A DNA stretch of 64,000 bases from Campylorhamphus procurvoides (lineage: Eukaryota > Chordata > Aves > Passeriformes > Dendrocolaptidae), in contig WBMV01006658.1 in the NCBI GenBank assembly GCA_013396655.1, positions 290,708 to 354,707 of the forward strand. The letters run 5' to 3'. Numbering within the stretch: position 1 is the first letter of the stretch; every line of letters begins with the position of its first letter. Below, in pieces: positions 57,801 to 64,000 of the stretch. The notes below the pieces were generated by a model, which was not told where the DNA came from, searched no databases, and saw nothing but the letters and a program-made list of their open reading frames with translations. A program made the position numbers and the translations under genes.

Positions 57801-60800
57801 GCTGCAAGAAGGGAATTTCTAGCTGGACCTTTTCATATGAGGAAACTCTGTGTGTGCTATTTCTGTTGTTCTTTGTGTGGTCTTCAGAAAGACATTTTCC
57901 ACTTCAGAGAGCCCTTGATATTAGGTATCATTTTTCCATTCTGTCTGAAATGGAAAGAGCTGAAGGAGGTAAGGGCTGTTAAAGAATGTGTGGGAAGGTG
58001 AACTATGTCACATAATGTGGAGTACCTCTGAGCAAGCTCTTTCCAGTATTGAAATAGCCAATATCAAGACACTGCTAACTTCAGCAGATTTACGGAACAT
58101 TCCATTAGTTGGGAAACCTAACTTTGTCATACCAGTTTCATATTTTATGACAGAGACACATGGGAAAGAAAGTCAGAGCCCTATGGTTCCTTCAGAAACA
58201 TGCAGAATAGATAACTTGACTCTCTGTCTAGTTGTCCTCAATTTGATATTTTGTACATTGATGGAGCTGGACAAATGCCAAAAGAAGTCTTGTATTCTTC
58301 TGTTCTTATGCTGACTGATGACATCTCCTGCAGCTTCACCATGTCTTCTCCATCACAGATTGGCAGCTGTTGCCCTCCTGGTCCTGGAAGATGAGGAAAG
58401 TGCTTTCTGGTGTCTAGTCCATATTGTGGAGAACCTAATGCCACCAGACTACTACAGTGACACACTGATAACATCACAGGTGAGCTAAGCACCCTCACAA
58501 CTTGGATTCTCATATGGTGATTTACAGTAAAGGTTTAAAAGTGAGCAGCCAGCTTGTAGTGTGCTTGATTTCTCACAGGACAGTGATACCACTTTGCAAT
58601 CCCTTCCATTGCAGACGTGTTGTAGACTTAGGAATACAAAAGTGTTACACACACAATGTTATGTCCAGCACTAGGAAATTGCACAGCGACTTACTTTAAG
58701 GAGGGCTTAGTAGAGGTGAAGCAGCAAACTCTGACATATGTAGAACTAAATATGAAGAAGGCACCATTCTGCAGTCTTTCAGATACTTTTTTGAAACTGT
58801 ATTCTATCTTTGGAGTGCCGCATGCAGGTGGATGAAAATACTGAAATTTTTATATTCTCTGTACTTGCCTCGGTTCATGATCAAATACAATGTTAGTTGT
58901 TGCTTTGGGGCTCTCTGCAGATCAGAAAGCCCCCTGACCATTTGATGCAAATGTTATGCTGTAGCTTACCCACCTGCTTCAAAGTCACTGGATTTCAAGG
59001 TTTTCAACATGCCTTGTGTCAGATATCCCATGAGGCAGACACAGAGACAAGAAAAATGCTGTTTAGTTCAATGGAATTGTAACTGTGTGCCTGTAACACC
59101 TGCACCCATCAGTGCCCAGCCTTGTGAGCCTGGTCGTGACCTTGGGGTCTTTATAGTGTGTGATGCTTTCAGAAAGAAGAGAGTTTTATCTGTGGGCCCA
59201 CAATAGATGAGGCCTCAAACGTCAGTAGCTGAGAGTGACTGTGCTACTGAATTTGTTGACTAATATTTATTGGGACTGTGGTGTGCTGGTGGAGAGGCCA
59301 ACCCACAGATTCAGGAAGTGGTTAAATCACTGTAGAGATATCTATCCAGAGGAGGTTATGTTAGCTGCAGGATTTAATAGACATCACTCAATACTTGACA
59401 AATAGGGATTGACAGGGAGAATATGGCAGACTGAAGAGGCTCCCCTACATTTTGTGAGAAGACACTGTCAGCTGAGAGAGCTGTTTTAAGAAAGACTTCC
59501 TGAACTCCTGGTTAGTCTCTGAAAGTCCAGCCAAGATCCATGTAAAGAGGAAGGTCTAGGGTGATACTTTGTATGTTGGGTTGATAAAGTGAAAGCTTTT
59601 AGTTGGCTGGAAAACTTAACGTTTAGTTCTTGCAAATTTTAAAAATGAAACATAGCAGCTCATATAGTTTGTACCACAGAGCCACAGCCAAGTGGGCTGA
59701 CACAGCTGGGGCAGTAATGCAATATGGCAGAGTGAAAGACCTAACCATGATCCTGCTTCTTAGAACTTACCCTCAGGAAACCACAGTTCTGATGAGATGA
59801 AGCCCTTACAAAGCTAATTCAGGGTTTTCACGAAGTACGTTCTGTGTTTCAGCTCATGCAACCAGAAGCAGAGCACAGAGTACTTAGATCACAAATAGAT
59901 GCTAAGTGAGATCAGGTCCTGCTTGTAAAGTGAGAGGCATTCTAGGTGTTCATTCCGTTTCATTCAGACCTGATCAGGTTTTAATCCCTGTCATTCAGTT
60001 GAGTGTTCATGATATCACAGAAAATCCCAGGAAGACTGAGACAGGGAGATGTGGCAGCATTGTCCCTCTAGACTTTGAGACTGGGAAGAAATACGATCCT
60101 TTGAGTGACAGGAATGTGTGTATCTCTGCTTGTGTCTCTGCTCTGTTTCATCTCCACACCTTGCAATGGGTGCAGCATACAAGTACACTGCTCAATAATT
60201 TTGAAGGGTTGGGAAACAAAGGATGCTCTGCTCTTCCTGGGTTGTAGTTTGCTAGAAAGCAGCACCACGTGGTGACTCTGACATGGAAGGGCTGCTCTCC
60301 TGTTGCACTGTTCCCCTCTTTCAACACTAGGCCTGCTATTGACTAGAACTTCATTGTTTTTGTTTTTGTCAATTTTAGGTAGATCAGAGAGTCTTCAAAG
60401 ACTTCCTGTCCGAGAAGCTGCCTCGCCTCATGGCTCATTTTGAGCAGTATCAGATTGACGTCTCACTCATCACTTTCAACTGGTTTCTAGTGGCCTTTGT
60501 GGACAGCCTAGTCAGCGACATCCTCCTGCGAGTGTGGGATGCCTTCTTGTACGAGGGAACTAAGGTACAATTCTCAGTCTAGGCCTCTCTTGCATTTGCA
60601 CCACCTCTGTGACATGATGGCAGAGTGATGGACATACATATGTATCAGAGGGATGTGAGGTTGAACCCCTTGTCCTATCCTGCCTATTTGGTGGCATGCC
60701 TTGATGTTTCCCAGTCTCTCGTGTTGTCTGTACTTGCTGCCAGTAGGCAGACCTAATCCCTGATACTGTGCACAGTATCCTTGGCCCTTTTTACCAGGTA

Positions 60801-62226
60801 GTTGTGGTACAAAGGAGCTAATAGGCTGTTGCATCTCCTGATCTGTGACCTGGATACAGTTGAGAGTATGACAGATACAGTGAGCATAAGATAGGCAGTT
60901 ACTACCTGAAAATGTGAGTCCTGTATTGCCCTGTGCATAGGGATAACCCTTGTGATAACCCTGGAGAACCCTTGTGAAATCCCTATGGTGTCCTTTTGTA
61001 GCACTTGGTATTCTCTGGGGCTGTAAATTAGCTCATGGAGGGTTATTCTCTGTACTACTTTAGGCTGACCCTAATTCAGCCTGTTGAGGTCAGGAGTACC
61101 CCAGAGTCAAGCGTGTACTGCAGTGCTGTGATCGATCCCATCTTTTATGCCAGGAGGGCATAAAAAAGCTGCTTAAAACTTGTGAACTCGAATGCATTTC
61201 AACCCTCCAGGTCATTTTCCGCTATGCTCTTGCGATTTTTAAATACAATGAGGAGGAAATCCTGAGAATTCATGACAGTGTGGAGATCTACCAGTACCTA
61301 CGCTTTTTCACAAGAATGATCATGGATGGCAGGTAGGACTGTGAGCTGTAGATGGCTTTCCATCCTGTATTTGTACTTGCTTGCCTGTTAGGTCAGCCTA
61401 ACAAGAGTTGTGACTGATCTGTTAAGAGACATGCATATGCATTGACAGGTCCATGGAACATGGATCAGGTTGTCTCTTTTTGACTTTTCCTTCATGGTGT
61501 TACTTAAAATCTTTTTGGCCCAGCCAAAGGCATGCTACAGCAGAGCAAGCCACAAAGTCTCTGTCAGTCTCCTTTTCTGTAGCAACTGGAATTTGTGCTA
61601 TTGCTTACTGGGTTTCTCTTAGCTGTAGTTGGAGTATTTGGGTACACAGCACAACTCCAAACCTTTAATGGCAATACGTCTGAGATGAAGATCTATGTTC
61701 AGAAGAGCTCAGAATTAGGAATATTCCTTCCCAAGAGGCCATTGGAATTGGCATCTGATCCACAGTCTCTTGACAATGACTGCACACTGGTACTTTAAAA
61801 GGTGGTGTCGTATAGGTGTGTTTAAAGTATTGCTTGGATTGGTGACTGTGAGAGAAGGAATTGTCTGTGATTCTTTTAAGACTCTGCTGATTGGTGACTT
61901 TTGAGCTCACAGAGCTAAGTTTGAGGCCCTACTCTTTGCCGACCCCAGGATGCTCTTGGTGTATCTGTTACCATGTGTTACCAGATGGTAAATCAGTTGA
62001 CCAGACCTGTCTTTTCTATTGTAGGAAGCTGATGAACATTGCCTTCAATGATTTAAACCCTTTCCCCATGAAACTGCTGAGGAACCGTCGGTCAATGCAC
62101 AGGGAAGAGCTCGAGGCAGAGCTGTGTGAACTGGAACAGATCAAGGCAGCCTATGTAAAAGAGAGAGCAGAGCAGGGGCCTCAGGACCTGAAAGAGGTTG
62201 CTAGTGAAGAGGAAGAAGAGATTTAG
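44703..62226 (+). CDS. TBC1D2: TBC1 domain family member 2 (Armus), Rab7 GTPase-activating protein
   Basis: TBC1D2 stimulates GTP hydrolysis by Rab7 on late endosomes and autophagosomes, and in mammals links Rac1 and LC3 to E-cadherin turnover and autophagosome maturation. There are thirteen coding exons: 44703-45110 (exon begins 44620), 45758-45890, 46819-46960, 48953-49089, 49719-49906, 50972-51358, 52169-52279, 55032-55219, 56412-56882, 58359-58479, 60379-60564, 61211-61332, 62025-62226. Phases join throughout, giving 2796 bases or 931 residues plus stop, against 928 in human as I recall. The order is PH domain (residues about 58-157), an acidic linker, a coiled coil (about 315-470) and a TBC domain (about 630-830). 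The start is the first ATG after an in-frame TAA at 44637-44639 within the same exon. The gene diverges from ELP1. TBC1D2B is the nearest paralogue, but the PH text and the overall length favour TBC1D2. Confidence 0.96.
46819..49089 (+). other. TBC1D2: TBC1D2 linker exons and the long intron between them
   Basis: Exon 46819-46960 encodes EEFLPLVKTPTEAVGLKAA and the conserved LQNISLKHPWTEIQ. Exon 48953-49089 encodes an acidic, poorly conserved stretch with DEFQEHPANLDEEQEVEAE. The intron 46961-48952 holds nothing I recognise on either strand. Confidence 0.85.
49719..52279 (+). other. TBC1D2: TBC1D2 coiled-coil exons
   Basis: Exons 49719-49906, 50972-51358 and 52169-52279 encode heptad-rich sequence. 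The last third of the first gives VSVLQQQILTLTEEVKSQK, and the second is almost wholly helical (ELVKLLHKALEAAQQEKR, YLTAAEDKDRLELVRHKV, QELKEHVQLLMEKNHAKQ). In human this coiled coil binds active Rac1. These residues are strongly conserved compared with the preceding linker. Confidence 0.88.
52880..54060. mobile_element. Possible decayed LTR or other interspersed repeat in TBC1D2 intron
   Basis: This stretch differs in texture from its surroundings. It is A/T-rich with 'tcaatcaaaaattatctaca', an 'aacaataaaagagac' motif and a later block around 53600-54020 that reads like the gene-free part of a bird LTR. No matching ends or duplication were found, so both the class and the limits are uncertain. 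Confidence 0.25.
57190..57600 (-). mobile_element. Possible LTR fragment in TBC1D2 intron
   Basis: The - strand carries an AATAAA-like signal at about 57250 next to an A/C-rich stretch, plus a body with no coding character that reads like a bird LTR. It lies just before a short CR1-like piece. The ends are not defined. Confidence 0.3.
57640..57715 (+). mobile_element. CR1-like remnant
   Basis: The block 'aggagaggctgaggaaactg' followed by 'tctggagaaaaggttcaggg' matches the CR1 3' coding region in order and strand. It is too short and decayed to classify further. Confidence 0.5.
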
Positions 62227-63770
62227 CAAAAATAGAGTTCATCATCACTTCCTTCCCATCTTGCAGAAGTCATCAGTGGCAACTGTCTGTAAGAGACGAA
62301 CCAGAAGGGGAAGGGTGGTCACAGCAAGAGTTCATCTCCCCAAGAAGCAAGGCTGTAGTTACATGATCATCTGGGGACAAAGTCAGACTTTGTAATGGAT
62401 TGGAAGGTGTCAGAGGAGTTTTATTCTTTTTTGTACTTCTCCCCATTCAGCCCACCCTGTCCTGTACAGTTCAGGATTACAGCTGAGGGTGCATAGGAAA
62501 AATCAGTTGTTGTACTATGACAGGAATTGACATGGTGCAAAAGACCCAACCAGGCAGGGCTTTTCTGCATTTTCTGATGGAGACTTGAGTGAGATCTTTA
62601 TCCACAAGTAAAATAATTGGAAATAATGAACTGAGAATCCTCCCTCATTGGTACCCAAAGCTTCTGAATTGGTCAGAAAGGAAACCCCCTCTTTAAAGGG
62701 ATGGTGCCTTCAGTGGCTAGCCTGCCAGTACAGCGTGTGTTTAACATTGCAGTTATTGAGTGAAGACACTGTCTCCAGATAAGTGTTGGGTCTGAGGAAG
62801 TCCTGGAAGCTGGAGGACATCATCCCAGGGGATTCAGGCTGGATCTAGGCAAATGGGTTGTGGGAGACTGGAGTTGCCTCTCCAGTTTGCTTTCTGTGGA
62901 AGTCCATGGGAGCACAAGTGATGTCTCCCTGTCCGGCTGGAAAATGCTGGAAGTTATCTCTCCTCTTTGCTTAGTTTTGAACATAGCCATCTATGGATTA
63001 GCCTGATCCTGGCAGCACTCTGCCTTCTGGAGGTGAGTTTGCTCTGTAGAGGAACTCTCATCTCACTGTGAAACCAACTGCAGCCTGGATTCAGGCAGGG
63101 CCTAATGTTACAGAAACTTTTACTGGGAATCTTCTGGTTGCCTCGTCCTTGGCCTGGTTGAGTGTGTGGCCATCTGTTTCTGCCCTACAATTAGGTTTCC
63201 TGTGCTGATGTCCCAATCTCTGATTCCCATTCATAATGGGAGGGACAACGTCTTTTCTCTAAGAGTTTACAATACTGAAGGTGTTTCAGCCGTGGCATGT
63301 GGCACTCTGGGAGTGAACCTGCCAACCACAGGGACTAGGTCACAAAAGATGACTTGGTGTTCTTTAGAAAAGACGTTAACTTCCTGACCCAAGAAGCTGG
63401 CCCCCATGACTGTAGCACACAGAAATGCCCTGTCTGCCTTTGGGAATGGGGTCTGATAGCCTTCTCCCCTGCCTCCCGGGCTTGCCCATCCCCTGGGCTA
63501 TATGCCCTGCTTGTGCAGCTAAGTCCTCCATAGACCTAGGATGAGTCAAGTGCTTTTGATAAATGCAACTTCTTTTTCCTAGCACAGTGCCAAATCCAGC
63601 TGCCTCCTTTTCCTGCTGAGTGGTACTTTATTCCAGGTGTGCCTGCAGTGCTGGCACTGACTGGATGCAGCAGACCCTGCTGTAATGGGCACTCTGCTCT
63701 ATGTTTTTAGACTGACCTTGAACCCAAGTGGATTATGCCTGCTTTATTAAACGTCTTGTGGTTGACAACC
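62227..63770 (+). other. TBC1D2: TBC1D2 3' untranslated region
   Basis: About 1.5 kb runs from the stop TAG (62224-62226) to just beyond an ATTAAA signal at 63746-63751, which is followed by a G/T-rich stretch (cgtcttgtggttg). No coding or repeat feature was recognised. Confidence 0.6.
63746..63751 (+). terminator. TBC1D2: Probable TBC1D2 poly(A) signal
   Basis: ATTAAA, the commonest variant signal, lies 1.5 kb past the stop with a T/G-rich element just downstream. Cleavage is expected near 63770. The remaining 230 bases of the window show nothing recognisable. Confidence 0.55.
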
Positions 63771-64000
63771 CAACCCTTCAAGCTATCAGTGCTTGCAGAG
63801 GAAGAGAAGGGAGGCATTCATAGCCCATAGTGCTCTCAGTCTGGTGCCACAGACTCTGGGGGAAACAGCACAAGCCTCTACTCACTTGAGATGCATGATC
63901 TGCCTCAGCTCTGCCTTAAGCACAACTGGACAAGGCAGCCACTTTCAATGAATTGTAGAAGACTGAGATGGGAGAGAGATGTGGAGGCCAACTCCACAGT

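Larger units (their letters stand above)
55032..62226 (+). other. TBC1D2: TBC1D2 C-terminal exons with the catalytic TBC domain
   Basis: Exon 55032-55219 ends the coiled coil (LQARNCQMESKYLTVLRKLQ). Exon 56412-56882 opens the TBC domain with SLIRSGIPVEHRQRVWRW. It carries the arginine-finger motif IxxDxxR as IELDLPR (R681) and the glutamine-finger motif YCQG in GYCQGLNR (Q718). Exons 58359-58479, 60379-60564 and 61211-61332 add LIT...SQ, DFLSEKLPRLMAHF, TFNWFLVAFVD, RVWDAFLYEGTK and IFKYNEEEIL. The final exon, 62025-62226, gives KLMNIAFNDLNPFPMKLLR and an acidic tail ending EEEEEI. Both catalytic fingers are intact, so GAP activity is expected. Confidence 0.92.

Overview
This is a vertebrate, almost certainly avian, nuclear genome window. 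The coding sequence lies in short exons with GT-AG introns. The repeats are CR1 LINE fragments, including the bird-type 3' end with its short octamer tail. There is also a solo LTR of a familiar bird ERVL-like type with an intact 5-bp target duplication. Human orthologues of all genes here lie on chromosome 9, which corresponds largely to the bird Z chromosome, so a Z location is likely (inference).

Layout: (1) positions 1-3352 hold the 3' end of APTX (aprataxin, + strand), with the last three coding exons, the stop and a poly(A) signal. (2) Positions 3353-8626 are intergenic plus the ELP1 3'UTR. They contain a decayed, intronless actin-like gene at 4510-5566 that matches the ACTL7A/ACTL7B family. 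(3) Positions 8627-39853 hold ELP1 (IKBKAP) on the - strand. Thirty-six coding exons, equivalent to human exons 2-37, were traced with continuous reading phase and give 1320 residues. Only about the first 16 codons are missing. (4) Positions 38.9-40.8 kb are a GC-rich stretch, an assembly gap and CR1 fragments. The first coding exon of ELP1 sits on a 151-bp piece squeezed between Ns and a duplicated CR1 sequence, which looks like a scaffolding artefact. (5) Positions 40.8-42.7 kb are an LTR-like stretch followed by a CpG island. (6) Positions 42.7-63.8 kb hold TBC1D2 (Armus) on the + strand. Its 13 coding exons encode 931 residues with PH, coiled-coil and TBC domains, followed by a 3'UTR with a poly(A) signal.

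The three genes are unrelated housekeeping or trafficking functions: APTX repairs aborted DNA-ligation ends, ELP1 scaffolds the Elongator tRNA-modifying complex, and TBC1D2 is a Rab7 GAP. ELP1 and TBC1D2 are divergent, while APTX and the actin-like relic converge on ELP1. The relic is the most interesting item. In human, ACTL7A sits beside the 3' end of ELP1 in the same convergent orientation, so this appears to be a gene lost in place.

I found no previously undescribed multi-gene system. The notable signals are the relic, splice-site oddities in ELP1 (including the exon that is mis-spliced in human familial dysautonomia) and the mis-assembly at the ELP1 start.
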